Shown here one piece after another: positions 11,772 through 23,621 of a DNA stretch of 64,000 nt. This DNA is from Apiotrichum sp. Y4204 (taxonomy: Eukaryota; Basidiomycota; Tremellomycetes; Trichosporonales; Trichosporonaceae). The notes under the pieces were generated by a model. That model was given only the letters and a program-made list of their open reading frames with translations, was not told where the DNA came from and searched no databases. The translations under genes and the position numbers were made by a program. The DNA is taken from NCBI GenBank assembly GCA_025531455.1, contig JAMYHL010000070.1, positions 124,001-188,000 of the forward strand, written 5' to 3'. The stretch's first letter is position 1. Every line of letters starts with the position of its first letter.

Positions 11772-14592
11772 ACCAAACGATACATCCTCCCCACAGTCTC
11801 CGCTGGCGGTGGCGTCGCAACACTCGCATTCAACAGTCACGCGTTATGTCCCATTTGATCGGTAATACCAAGTTTCCCTACAATATTGTTCAGCAGCAAG
11901 GTCAGCTGCTGGGCCTCCAGGTCGTGCCACCCGAGTCTCTCATCGCTTCCCTCACACTTTCCATCTACAATTTGAGTCATCGTGACACACTCATCATCGT
12001 AATTCAAGTCATTGTTTGCATCATTCATTCCACGCGGCGAGGGTATGACGGCCACGGCCTACTGTAGCTATAGAGGTAGATTACGGTGTACAAATTTATG
12101 CAATGGTATTCAAACGCGGACGAAGCATATTGGACCGACGTGCCGCGCAGCGCTTGCGTGTTCCTTTGGAACCATGTGCGGTGACATGGTGACGACACTG
12201 TGCCACATGATCTGTTCATTGCACTCAGCACTCTGGATTTAGGACGACGACCAGCCCGATGTGGAGGTTCCTGTGCGCTGTGTGTGATGCTGAGAGCTTT
12301 GTGCTGTGCGCGCTGTGCTGCGTGCTGCGTAGCTAACAGAAGACGCGAGATCGGCGGGATCCCAAAGGGGGGGGGGGGGGAGGGTGGATCCGCGGGGATC
12401 TGCCTCGGCGCCTCACCTCTCACAGCTCGCAGGGCATCACAGTTCGATCGTCGCTCTCGGCACGGCATGACGCACCGTGCCTGGCGCGGCCTTTCGACGG
12501 ACGGAAATCAGGGGCAGAACACAAAATAGAAATATTCTGAAAAATATATATCAGAAAAAGGCAAAATAATGATGCCAGATGGAACACACACTCTCGGCGT
12601 ACCTCGGTAACGCTCCGCTGCGTCACGGTCCGAGATGCACGACAAGAGGAGATATGAGATACGCGCAAGCAGTGATCACGAGTTCACCGAGCTCACGATC
12701 TCACGAGCTCACAAACCTGCGGAGCCCGCCGTCCAGTGCAAAGCAAGCCACCGGCCCTGGATCATCGCAAGCTGTAACACGGCGATCTCGTCGCTAGCGT
12801 CGCGAGCGAGCGTCGCTCGGGCCCGGTCCCCTTCCCCGTCCCCGTGCCTTCTCCAGGTCAAGTAATCTCGTATATCGTCCTGTGTACATGTACTGTGCGT
12901 ACATCCGACGGCGACAACGAAGTACGCGCAGTGCCAGTGTTGCAGTGTACTTAGTGTACAGCCATCGTGCACCGGCGGGGACTATCCCGAAACTTTGGTA
13001 CTGCTATACGCCGAGAACGATACAGTTTGCGGACGGCCAAATTTGGGTTCCTGTGCGGGCTCCTGGAGAGTCTGGCCCGGCGCGGTGTCACCGAAACTCA
13101 CGCCAGACCCGACATTAAAGCGGGAGTGACAGGGCCGAGGGGGTGCTGCCATCGCCATGACTTCAAGATCTCAACAAGTGGGGTTCGGGGTCTGGGGTGC
13201 GAGATCCATTCGGAGAGGGTCATGGCTCGTGTCTCCGGCATCGTGTCCTGTATCGTGCGTGTATCCCGTATCACCGGCCAACGGGCCAGGCCTGTTGGCC
13301 GTGTCCGCTGTCCCTCACTTCATTCCGGGCCCCGGCCCTCGATCTCCGCATGCTCCGCACATGCCCCCGTACAGTACGCTCAGTATACGTCCTTTGAGGT
13401 ATTAGATGACCGCGATACATTCCCCCAGGAGCCAACGGCCAGCAGCAAACATGTTACATGCCACATATGTAGATGTTCCTGGACTCGCCATGTTCGGCTC
13501 CAACTGGTCCCACAGCTTGTTATAGTTACGTTGGCACAGATAGAGTAGAGCAAACCATGTTAAGTGTCCACCGGAGTCAAGATTGGCTCCGATATCAGAA
13601 GGTTGCGGTATCATTGCGACCGAGGCCCCGAGGCCCGGAGTGACAGGGCAAGTCATAAGCCCATTAGTGCATGCGGTGCCCTCCTTCGGAGACCGAGGGC
13701 GATACCCGGCGGGCCTGGCGGTGCGGGTGCGGGTGCCTCTACTGCGCCGGGCCGGGAGCGTGCTGCGGCCTGCGTGCTGCGGTCTGCGGTCTACTTGGGG
13801 CGGAGTGCTGCGGCGGGCCGCCGGGGCCCTTTCCGGTCGCCGGCGGCCCGTTCCCTTATCTACATTGCCCTGCCGGCATGACAGCATGTCGCAGAGTGAA
13901 CTGTAGTCCCCACAGCTGTCCGCAAAAGTAGTAATAGTGTAATGGTAATCGCGATCGCCGGCATACGTAGAGTCGCGCACGCTGTGCTATATGTTTCTCG
14001 ATTCCGGCATTCTCGTGCCAATACTCGTGGCGCCCGATCGTATACACTAGTGCTGGTGGCAATGCAGGAGGGCCATAGGAACGCAATTGAGCTTGCGGAT
14101 GGTGATCCCGACATTCAGTCGCTGCCTGATGTCTTACACGCTAATGTCGAGTGTCGAAAGTGGCTGATCGAGCATTCAGTCGAAATCTCCGTGAGACATT
14201 GCTAGCGTATGTCGCCATTAGAGGGAATGGTATGGCGGATCGGAAGAGTGGGCTCGCTCAAATGACTTCGAGACTAGCAGTAAAATGGGGTGTCTTCTCA
14301 ATCGAGTGACCGATCGTGCGAAGCATATGTACCATTGGATCTTACTTGGACAGCTTGATGGTCACAGGCTCCGTTTAGTTTGAATCAATAGTTACATAGC
14401 GTCCCGGCCTGAAATTTCAGAGATTCGAGACAAAGACGACTGAGCGCAAACGACCATCGTGGACCACGACTAACAAAAGTACTGAATGCACCGCACGACA
14501 TGACACAGTTGACATTGCGGCTACTTGGAAACATTGACAAAAAAGTTGTCTGGACGGCTTTCTATGAATGAATTCCCGACTGCACAGCCCGC
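11772..14592. other. Gene-poor stretch after the cyclin gene
   Basis: The first few hundred bases are probably the cyclin 3' trailer. Beyond that I see only chance frames. Notable items are a 14-base G homopolymer (12367-12380) and an AT-rich patch at about 12525-12575 containing short inverted arms TTCTGA/TCAGAA. GC-rich iterated sequence lies near 13.7-13.85 kb. No RNA gene is recognised. Confidence 0.5.
12367..12380 (+). repeat. Poly-G homopolymer (14 bases)
   Basis: An uninterrupted run of 14 G follows CCCAAA and precedes AGGGTGG. Such runs are often variable in length between isolates and prone to sequencing error, so the exact count should be treated with caution. Confidence 0.85.
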
Positions 14593-15486
14593 CTACTTGA
14601 CACGATGGCACCCCGGATTGACCTTGTAGCAACCCTCGCAGGCATGATATGAGGCGCATACGAGGTGGCCACACTCGGCGTTGCTCGAAGCGCCATCGCG
14701 GCGCGAGAACGTGTGATGAGGAACAAAGCCCGCAGTATCGATCAGTCTGCCGTCCTGATTCTCGTCGTCCTCGTGGCCGTCCATCGCGTACGGTACAGCT
14801 CTGCAGAGTGCCTCACTGTACTCTCTTGTCACAATGGCGCACAGCTCATCGCGCATCCACATCATCCACGTGTTCTCCTCCTCCTTGACCGGGTCACACA
14901 TCGTGTAGTTGTTTCGCCGATCGCCCAGCGCGGCGCGCAGCTCTTGAAAGTTGTGGAGCACCTTTACGCCCTCGTACAATTTCGTTGGGAGTGGGACGAC
15001 CAGCCTCCGGCCTAGTCCCTCCGGAACCACTTTCTTGGTCGCTGTCCAGCATCCTGAATTGATCTCGAAGCACCCGGCACACGCATGATACGCAGTACAG
15101 ATGATATGTTGACACTGCGGTGCCGGTCCTTCCCGTCGCGTAAAGGAATGTTCGGGGATGTCGTCGATCTGCCACCAGAGCCGGTGTTCGCTTTTTGCAG
15201 TGTCCATCGCCGCATCGAACGCGCCCCCCGCAACGGCGAGGAGCTTGCTCTCCCGCCCCGGTTTGGCGCGGGTGTGCATGACCCAAATATCGGACTGACG
15301 GTCCCGGTTCAACCTCGGTTTACGCGGGGCCAAATCGATGTAGAGGGCGTACATCTCGTCAAACGAGTGGAAGACGAACGGCTTGCGGACTACCAGGGTT
15401 GGTAGGATTGGCGGGAGGTCGCAGAGCCCTACGCAGGCTGTTTCGTCGACTTTGGACTCGGCGTCCTCAGGGGTGACAGAGGTCAT
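14593..15486 (-). CDS. Orphan protein with duplicated Cys/His module
   Basis: A single-exon frame of 297 residues from an ATG at 15486 to TAG; I do not recognise the family. The protein is built from two related halves, about residues 34-147 and 173-294. Each half starts with a V-x-H-x-F segment, continues with a Trp/Met/Arg-rich segment (IWVMHTR versus TWMMWMR) and ends in HSFTRREG or HTFSRRDG. A Cys/His cluster with identical spacing closes each half: C125, H127, C130, H134, C136, C139, C146 and C272, H274, C277, H281, C283, C286, C293. This spacing suggests metal binding, but that is inference. No signal peptide or membrane segment is seen. It is the only convincing gene between 11.8 and 20.5 kb. 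The internal duplication and conserved spacing argue strongly that the frame is real. Confidence 0.7.
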   Translation of the reverse strand: MTSVTPEDAESKVDETACVGLCDLPPILPTLVVRKPFVFHSFDEMYALYIDLAPRKPRLNRDRQSDIWVMHTRAKPGRESKLLAVAGGAFDAAMDTAKSEHRLWWQIDDIPEHSFTRREGPAPQCQHIICTAYHACAGCFEINSGCWTATKKVVPEGLGRRLVVPLPTKLYEGVKVLHNFQELRAALGDRRNNYTMCDPVKEEENTWMMWMRDELCAIVTREYSEALCRAVPYAMDGHEDDENQDGRLIDTAGFVPHHTFSRRDGASSNAECGHLVCASYHACEGCYKVNPGCHRVK

Positions 15487-18400
15487 GGCCAGCTCTTTGG
15501 AGAAGTATGCTGAGGAGTGTGAAAGTGAAATGCTGGGGGGGCTTTTTGAACCAGCAACGGTGAAGGGGCAACTTGCACCTGTGCTGCCGTCAAGTGAGTT
15601 ATGCAGGGTGGTGGTTCATCTTGTCTCAGAAGCTCAGAAGCATCTCGTATGGGCAATACTGTGTGGTCTGGCGAGTCTTCGTGGGGCTAAGCACCTCGAC
15701 TTTTTGGCCAATAGACACCGGATCCTGGGGGGTCAATGCACACAGGATCCTGAGAGTTCAGTGCTGTTGGTACGTGTCTTTCAGCATTGACCTCGCAGCA
15801 CTCATTGGGTTGTGCTGTGCCGTCTGAACGGTTCTGCAAGCGTGAGCGGTGGAGAGTGCACACATTTCGTCGCGGGCGCTGTTGGTTGCATCACAGACGA
15901 GAAAAGCGAGGACACTCTCCCATACATCCATTTCCGTCAGCTAGACGTCACATAAGCTGTAGCATGGATATCATGCTATCATGGAGCTGTGCATCATGGT
16001 TCTGAAGTGCCCACTGCTTCCCAGGTACAAGCCTTTTGCCTAAAGCTCACGCTGTGCACTGCGTGAGTGAAACGAAACCCCTCGAGATATCCAGACGTCA
16101 GGGGGTGGAAAGCACAGCTGGGACGTCTCAGACATGGGTGGCAACCCTGTACCGAGCTACAGCGTAGTGAGCTACAGTCAGTGTGTCCCTAGCGTTTCAT
16201 ACTAGACCCTGGATTCGAAGCTTAAATTATAACCTCCGCGTTTTTGTGCTCACAGGATCACCACTGTTTGCACCGCGACGGCGAGAGCACTTCACAGCGC
16301 TTCACAGTCTACAGCATCTTCGCTTCGTTGCCCACACGGTGAGGAGATCGGGGTTCAGATTAGGAGAAGTGAAAGTGGACAGCCTACGGTTCTATCCAGA
16401 GCATTGTGAACAGCGTGTTCAAGAACGTCAGAGCTTTACACCGTTGCGCGCGACGTGAATAGCGTTACGGAGGCGCGCGTGCTATTCACCGTACCGTCTC
16501 TATCTGATCCATCACTCATTTGGCGGCAGTGTTTTTTTGGCACCCCACAAGTGTCAACATTAGCATTCGCATGAAATGGTTGAACACCGCAGTGGGTGAT
16601 GTTCCGGGGTCAAGCATTGTCCACAGACGACATGGCACCGGGAATCACATTGACACGGAGAACTCGAGCCCGATGGAAGGATATAAAAGTATTCAGTCTC
16701 GCGAGTTTGACAACAAGACCAGGACAAAACGGCGACGGCGACGCCGACGAGACCGACAAGTTGGCGGCGAAAGAGACAATAACGAGGTGGAGAACAACAG
16801 CTCACTCCAGCCCTATGAGTGGCTGAACTGACCCCGCGAGGCCGGCAGAGGCGGCCGGGGTGGTGCTCGGAGGAAAAAGACGAACTCGCGGACGAGGGTG
16901 AGAGCAGGCCGTCCCGCTCCGAAGGGCCGCAAGGGCCAAGGCAAGGTCAAGACGAACGGCAAAGGGACGGGCTGCGGAGCTTATCGGAGGGGTCCTTCGG
17001 GACGTCCTTTGGGATGCGGCTCGTCACCGGGTCAAGGGAAAAGGCTCGACCTCATCGCTCAGTACGGACAGCTCGTTCGGCACTGACCCGGGCAGCGGGT
17101 GGCGGCAAATCCCCGCTTCTCAAGCCCGCTACAGTCGAGTGTAGTAACTCTGCCCGCACTAAGGAGCACACCGCGTGAGCCATGCCTTGTTATGGCTGGA
17201 AGCGGAGGACCGGAAAATTGTACTAGCTGTCCACCAATGCTCGCTACGGCGAGACGGCGTTCATCAGGTAACGCTGCCAAGCATCACTGTTCTCTCCACG
17301 CTGTTTGTGGACGCCCATATAGGTATGCAACATCACTCTGAAAGGTCTGTTGTTGTTCACGCAAGATCTCGACGAGAGGACAAGAGGGGCCGTCGTCTGG
17401 CCGAGTGTGAACCGCGTGCAACTGGATCTCCTCGAAGACAGAGTGAGATCTGCAGCTGGCAGTGCAGGGCCGGGTTGCTGTCATGATGCCGTGAGGTTTC
17501 GCAGCCCCGTGCATTCCGTCAGCGTGGCATCCGCGGCTCCCAGTTCCGCAATGTCGTTGCCGTACAATTGTTCTGTGGGTTCTGTGTCGTGCAACATCGT
17601 CCTCATGCACATACTCTCTTGCTACCCACCTCACCCCACCATTCGACGTACTCTTCTATGTAGAGTGACTCCGCAGGAACTGACGATATTGAGGTCATTC
17701 AAACCCGTGGGTCGTCAACGTAACATTCTCGTAATGTCTGACCCGGCCCTATATCAAGTCCCTTGAGGGGTAATGTGTTCTGGTTGGCCGCTGATAACCG
17801 ACAGTAATTGAAAGGAAAGAATAAGGTCGGGTTGTGCTTTCGATCCTTTCAGGAACCAGGTACCATCCGCAGGGCATCACCGTCGACCCAGGGAGCGGTC
17901 TGTTTGACGGGGACCTTGATGACGATCGGAGGACAATAGAGCTATCCGCCGCGACTTCACACATCTCCTCCGAACATCCCGCTATGCCCATGATCATGAC
18001 CATGAGCACCCTTGAATAATTTGGGAACCCGCTCTGAAACTAGCCACAATCAACGCCTCGTAACTGTCACGGCTTAGGTCATTTCTAGGTTCGTCGACGC
18101 CGCCTTGTATGCTCAAGAAGGAACGTTCAGCCGTGCGAGCGTAACGCTCCGCTTCTAGCGCGGGGCATAAATCTATCGACGGTTCCAGCAAAAGACTCGC
18201 ACTCTCGGCTCTCTCCAGTGGATTGCTGAGATTTCTCCAAGGTTTTCCCCGTGTTTTCTGGACCTTGGGGTTTCAGTTTGGATTGAATTCGTCACCATGA
18301 GAGTGAGTGTCTTGCTCTGCTTGGCCCGGTATTGATTTAAGGTAAGAAGCTGTCACGCAGGACGTCATAGTGAATGGACATGGTACCGAAGATACGAAGG

Positions 18401-20280
18401 CCCCGGCAAAGGTACTGGGTACATCTTCCACTCTCCCAGGAGACCGTTCCTCATTGTACCTTCTGCGATCCGCGACCTGTTTCACGGAAATGACAGTTCC
18501 TTCATTCAGTGAGGAGCCGAGAAGGGACCGAACCAAGCTTAAGAGATGTCTCGGTCGGGAGCATCGGCAGACCCGGGAATCATCGCTGGCGAGCAGGACA
18601 TCCAACCTAGCGAGCGGTTCACACATCGTGACGGTCTACAAGGGAACTGGGAACCTGTCAACAAGTCTACACGTGAATTGCGAACTTGCCGTCAGTTCCC
18701 AGAGTGAATACCGTACACGCTAGCCCAAGGTACCAGAGTTCGCAGGACCGTGGGGAGTACATACGCCGACCCCCGTGCCTGTTGTGCTCCACCACACCGA
18801 ACCCTCCTTGCCCGTCTGCAATGTCGGTCCTGGGATCCAATGGCTGTGGGAAGCAAAGGAACATCGGCGTTTGTATGTATCCTGCTGCGACATGTCGTAA
18901 TTCGACTCCTTCGAAGGTGGCACCTTGATTCTGGCGGACTCAACACTTTGAGGGTGTGGCGGTCAGGCATGTGGCGCCAGAGCATTCTGTGTAGGGTTGC
19001 GCTAGGATGGCAAGGAGCGACTTGTATCGCGGTCCTCACCGCAGAACTGCTCGACTAGATGTCTGAACGGTCGCTTCGGCAAGTTCAGACAATCGTCAAC
19101 TTCCCGTTGTGAATGGCAAATTGCCAGCCGAGTTCACCCGGGGAAAATACTGACGGGTGTGATTTTCAGCTCACAGGTCGGACCAGGTCTCGAGGCGCAA
19201 GAATGCTCAGGCTCGGGGGCAGCATCCGCCAAGGACAGACTTCCGCGACGCGTTGTCACGTTGTGAAGACACCCAATCATTTTCGTCTGCCACTGGCAAC
19301 AACCTGCTCGTCTTGGGTTGAAGCCCGCAAACCGTTGCTCCTACGCTTTGATATTCCGCTTCAAGAATCTCGGGGAGCATGGTTGTTTAGAAAAGAAGGC
19401 AGACCTGGAGTCAAATATGGACAGAGACAAAAGTACACGAAGAGGCTTGGACACTTTCTCTCGCTCCGACAGTGGCTACTGACATGATCGATATCAAGGA
19501 CGAAGTAGGACATACCTAAACATGGTAGCAGACGGAGCTGATTTTCCACAGAAAAGGTCTGAGGGCGTCGCTTGGGATATATGGCAGGATCATGTCGGCC
19601 ATATGAAGCCATATTGTCACCTTCAACAAAAGTCCCACAACGGGCTTTTACTTTCGCAAAGCGCCACTTTCACACTCCTCTTCGCCGCTCGACTTGAAAA
19701 ATTGTCTGCTTCTAGTGAGCTCGAAAGAGCGTTGGCCCACTCTGCATCCACTCGCTTCTCGCTTCTCTTCTCGACCACACCAATTCCACCTTGTCCACAC
19801 CGGAAAGTCCCCGCTGAACCTCACGGACTACCTGCTGATAAGTCCAACATGCAAAGTGTTCTGACTGCTTAAAACTTATGCTATCAATGCAAAAGAGACA
19901 CTGAGTTTCTGGTCTTCTCGGTTCCAGCCTTTCCTTAGACCGCTGCCCGATCAACTCTTGAAAGAAGCTCACCCGGCGGAATGTCAATGTGAGGGCACGG
20001 GGGAGAACCCTACTTCGCCCCGAGTTGAGCGCACAAGACAACAGTTGAAAGCTTCTTCTACAAACACCGTTCCAATTGGGAGTATTGCGTGTTCCTCGCT
20101 TTCTGGCAACTCAGATAGGACGCCAGTGCAAAGTGCCTCGATGCATGATGTTCTGTTTGTGCCACATCCTCTACTGTCTTGGGGGCGCCGCGACGCGCCA
20201 GGCGCGGCGAGCAAGTGAATCACGTGGACGGACAAAGATTGTTGATATTTGATAAGGCGGTTCCAACCTTTTTACGTGTA
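15487..20280. other. Gene-poor stretch upstream of the ING gene
   Basis: No convincing gene. Frames such as 16520-16831 and 16819-17178 are Arg-rich or low-complexity and lack domain motifs. A TATAAAA at 16682-16688 is the best TATA-like element, but no credible gene starts behind it. The immediate upstream sequence of the orphan gene (15487-16000) would be its promoter. I see no transposon reading frame. Confidence 0.5.
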
Positions 20281-20526
20281 ATTTACCCCACATGAACACC
20301 AAAAACATCACCACCCCCCACATCAATCACCTTTCGGCGTCTGACCGAACCGACAGCTGCACTCGCCTCCTGTCCCATCGCCGGCTCCCATCACCATCAA
20401 GGCGTTCATTGTCATTATCCATCCACCTCCTGTCACCGCGCATTCGCTCATCAACATCTCACTCTTCTTGCGCACTCACAACACACACCCACACCATCCG
20501 GGAAAGCAAGCTCCAAAACATCCATC
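20281..20526 (+). promoter_or_regulatory. C/T-rich leader of the ING gene with a possible overlapping uORF
   Basis: The 246 bases before the ING start are rich in C and CAC/CTC tracts, as in the cyclin and kinase leaders. An ATG at 20292 opens an 81-codon frame ending at 20537, so it overlaps the main ATG (20527) in another frame. If the transcript begins upstream of 20292 this uORF would compete with the main start. The transcription start cannot be seen from sequence. Confidence 0.4.
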
Positions 20527-22034
20527 ATGCCGCCTAAAGCCGCGGTCCAGCAGGCAAGGCCGCCTTCGCCTAGCCCTCCACCTCCGCCAGCCCCCGTGCC
20601 GACAGTGAACGATGCCAACGACATATTGATCATCCAGGACTTTATGGACACCATCGACCAGATCCCCGTTGAGCTCACCCGCGTCCACAGCGATCTCAAT
20701 GAGCTCGGGGCCGTGTTATACTGTAAGCGTTCTAGATGGATGTGTGTTGGCAGTCCATGAGACCCATCGAACTGGCCTCCACTCTCGTGACCGGATGGCT
20801 AACAAACAGCCACCCTTTGCAACCTCGAGCGCAAGCTTCATCAGCTCATCGACTGGGTCCAGAACCCCCGCGTGCCCCCCGAGCAGCGCTTCCAGCTGCT
20901 CCAGGAGATTGCTGAGGAAGCCGCGCGGTACAAGCTCGGCGGGGACGACAAGATCCGCGTTGCCGGAGGGGCATGCGACGGTGTAGGTGTACATGCGTGT
21001 TTCCAAGCTCACCTGGTCAGATCACCGCTCACCAGAGGCATATCTCCGCTCTTCTCGCCGCCTCCACTCTTCTCGAGCCGGGACCTCCGTCACCATATAC
21101 CGCAGCTCTCATCTTGCCTCCTCCCCCTGTGCCGGTGCCGACGCGTCGTGGAGGACGCACGACTGGTTCCCCCTTCAACGACCGCGGTACTCCAACGAAG
21201 CGCAAGAAGAAGGGCAAGGATGCGGCAAAGGACGACGACGACGCGTCAAGTGTAACGGGCAAGGACGACACTAGGAAGAAGTCGACCTCCAAGCGCAAAA
21301 AGTGTGTTGTGTGTCATGTCAGATTACTAACCGCAAGGGCGAACCGGGCTGCCTCCCCCACAGAGTCCATTGCCTCCGGCACATACGGCAAGACCGACCC
21401 GGCACCGCGCACCGCTCGCCAGATTGCTGCAGCGGCGGCGAAAGCCCGTGCTGCCCAGAAGGCGCAAGAAGAGACAGACGAGGAGACCGGCGACGACGAA
21501 CCACGAAGGGGCAAGGGCGAGCCCATGCAGGTCACGGCATCGAGCGACTCGCTGGCTCCCACCGGCGCTCTTGGCGTGGATCTGGGTGCATCTCGCGAGG
21601 GCTCCGCAAAGAGTGGCGTCACTGGCGGTGCCTCCGACAAGCGTCGTGCACGTGGGACCAAGCGCGGACGCGACGAAGAAGACGAAGATGAGGAGGAGGA
21701 AGCCGAGGACGAGGAGCGTCCAGCTAAGCGGTCGGGTACGACATCTGCGGCCAAGAAGGCAGCGGCGGTTCAGGAGGATGGCGATATTGCCGATGGCGAG
21801 GCCACAGGTGGCGAGAACGAGGTCGACTCGAACACATACTGCACGTGTCGGCAGATCAGCTACGGTGAGATGATCGGCTGTGACGACAGCGAGTGCGAGA
21901 TTGAATGGTACCATCTCGCGTGTCTCGGCCTCGACAAGACACCAGACGGCAACTGGATCTGCCCACAGTGTACCGAACGCCGCAAGCGCAACCCCAAGGC
22001 CAAGAAGGCGGGCAAGTCGAACAAGCGCAAGTGA
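20527..22034 (+). CDS. ING-family PHD-finger protein (Yng2-like, histone acetyltransferase subunit)
   Basis: ING proteins read H3K4 methylation and sit in histone acetyltransferase or deacetylase complexes such as NuA4. Exon 1 is 20527-20722 and exon 2 is 20810-20982. Exon 3 starts at 21036 (a start at 21021 is also possible). Together they encode an N-terminal ING helical region with [20 protein letters not shown] and [16 protein letters not shown] central Lys/Glu/Asp-rich linker with nuclear-localisation-like clusters follows. The protein ends in a C4HC3 PHD finger containing [29 protein letters not shown] and GNWICPQC, then a Lys-rich tail. The length is about 435-460 residues, because a further in-frame intron of 57-60 nt near 21306-21365 (with a TACTAAC branch site) is likely but not decidable from frame. 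The gene converges on the SANT-like array 661 bp downstream. The family assignment is secure; the paralogue is not. Confidence 0.88.
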
Positions 22035-22695
22035 TTTTCGCTCGTTTTGTTCTTGCACGCAGATGGCTGGCTTCAAGCAGCCGTGTATTTCTGTATGGGC
22101 AGGTCCATACCCTCCTGTGACTATTGTATGCATTGATACGTTATGATACTTGACCGACAGTCAAGATGGTGAAGTATTAATACGTGCTCACGTCCTGCCA
22201 CTGCCACTGGCAATCCTACTCATCACCACTTTGACGCACAGAGACAATCGGGCGACGAAGACCCCGAGCTCACAGGTATGGATGTGCCGCCTTTGGTGCA
22301 AAGTTGGCGATCGTGGTGTGACATCTGGCCTAAGCTGGAGCAGATTTGGCACTGAACGTTAGCGGTCCGTTGCCCTCGGTCAAGCCCATCGGAATCTCCG
22401 GTTTCGGGAGGTGTCTGTACGCAAGACAGCGGTCATCGATCTCGATTGAAGCTCAGTGTGAGTGTGATTGCCTATTGACAACGCTGAGTGCAATCTTTTC
22501 CACTTGCCAGCCAATAACTTGTGAATGCTATCTGCAGGGTGGCGAGCTCCTGCACGCCAACCTATTTTATGACATTCCTTCACATTAACAATGTTATACC
22601 AGTAACATGATAATCTTTATGACGCTATGATAAGACATTGAACAGGGAATCGTATTGACGTAACGTATCACGAAAGCTTGAGGTCCTCTGTTGAC
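22035..22695. other. Convergent intergenic region
   Basis: This separates the stop codons of the ING gene (plus) and the last SANT-like gene (minus), so it should hold both 3' ends. I see AT-richer sequence around 22590-22680, compatible with polyadenylation signals, and no coding frame or RNA gene. Confidence 0.5.
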
Positions 22696-23279
22696 CTAGT
22701 TGAGCTCCATGTCGTTCTTGACCACGGGCACGATATGGACCTTGACGCTATCTCCCGATTCCTCCTTGCTGTCGTCGTTGACTTTCCTCCTCTTCCGGCT
22801 CGCCATCTTCGGAGTCTTGCTAGGGCTCACAGAAGCTGCCGCCGTACCGCCGTCCTTGCTCGCGAGGGCATTCTCGATAAACGGGAGGACGACACACCTG
22901 CGGATGAGAAAGTCCCTCATTTTACCGCCAGCGCCCGCTGCCGCTCGCACTCACCGCCATGCCTGGTACGCCTGGTTCCTGGTGCGGCCGGCGACCGCGC
23001 CATCGAAGCTGACCGAGTGCCCGACGACGTGGCGGAAAAGGTCGAGGTACTCGTCGTTTGTCCAGCGGCGCGAGCCCGCACCATGGGCGGACTTGGGTGA
23101 CGGCGGCCCGTGCGCGGCCTTCACCTCGGGGCTGATGTCACCAAATACGCACGAATACGCACAAATACAAAAGATAAGACATACCTGTTGCTGCGCTGTG
23201 GCGGCGTGGCCGACGACTCGGACACGCGGGGAAGGTATGGCTTGCGCGGCGGTGTCTTTGGGCCTGGTGTGCGCGGCAT
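22696..23279 (-). CDS. SANT/Myb-like small protein, array copy 4
   Basis: Three exons (23279-23185, 23131-22955, 22897-22696) give 157 residues. The core reads RRWTNDEYLDLFRHVV, then SFDGAVAGRTRNQAYQAWR. This resembles a short SANT/Myb repeat, with a first Trp, a GRTxxQxxxxW third helix and about 34 residues between the Trp residues. After the second intron the tail begins CVVLPFIENALASKDGG and ends with a Lys/Arg-rich segment (SRKRRKV) that could be a nuclear localisation signal. Unlike its three neighbours it has an additional upstream intron (53 nt), and its N-terminus (MPRTPGPKTPPRK) is basic and Pro-rich. The second intron splits the Arg codon after the conserved Trp, exactly as in the neighbouring copies. 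DNA or histone-tail binding is inferred from family resemblance only. Confidence 0.7.
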
Positions 23280-23621
23280 TGTGGAGAGTAGTGGGTGAGT
23301 GGGAGAACGAGGATGCACGTCGAGTAAGTCGACGACAGTCCTTCTGTCGGAGCGCTCTGATGCGCTGATGATGCGACGGTGGGTGGCGGGCGACGTGAGT
23401 GTCCCCCAGGGCCGTTGCTCAGCGCCCGCTGGGCGCGCTGGGCGCAGTCGGGATGCGAGAGCATACTGCATCCGCCGATCCGGGAACCAAGTGTCGCTGA
23501 TCACGCATCCGCAGACATCAGTGGCTGACCATGGGAATCGAAGAGATCATGGCGCTTGCACCGCTCGCGCCGCTCGACGATCAATCATTACATCCCATAT
23601 CCCATCATATGAAACCATCAA

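Noticed and set aside
16819..17178. Arg/Ser-rich frame downstream of a TATAAAA
   Set aside because: Considered as a gag-like or small basic protein, but it lacks any zinc knuckle or conserved motif and has no credible start context.
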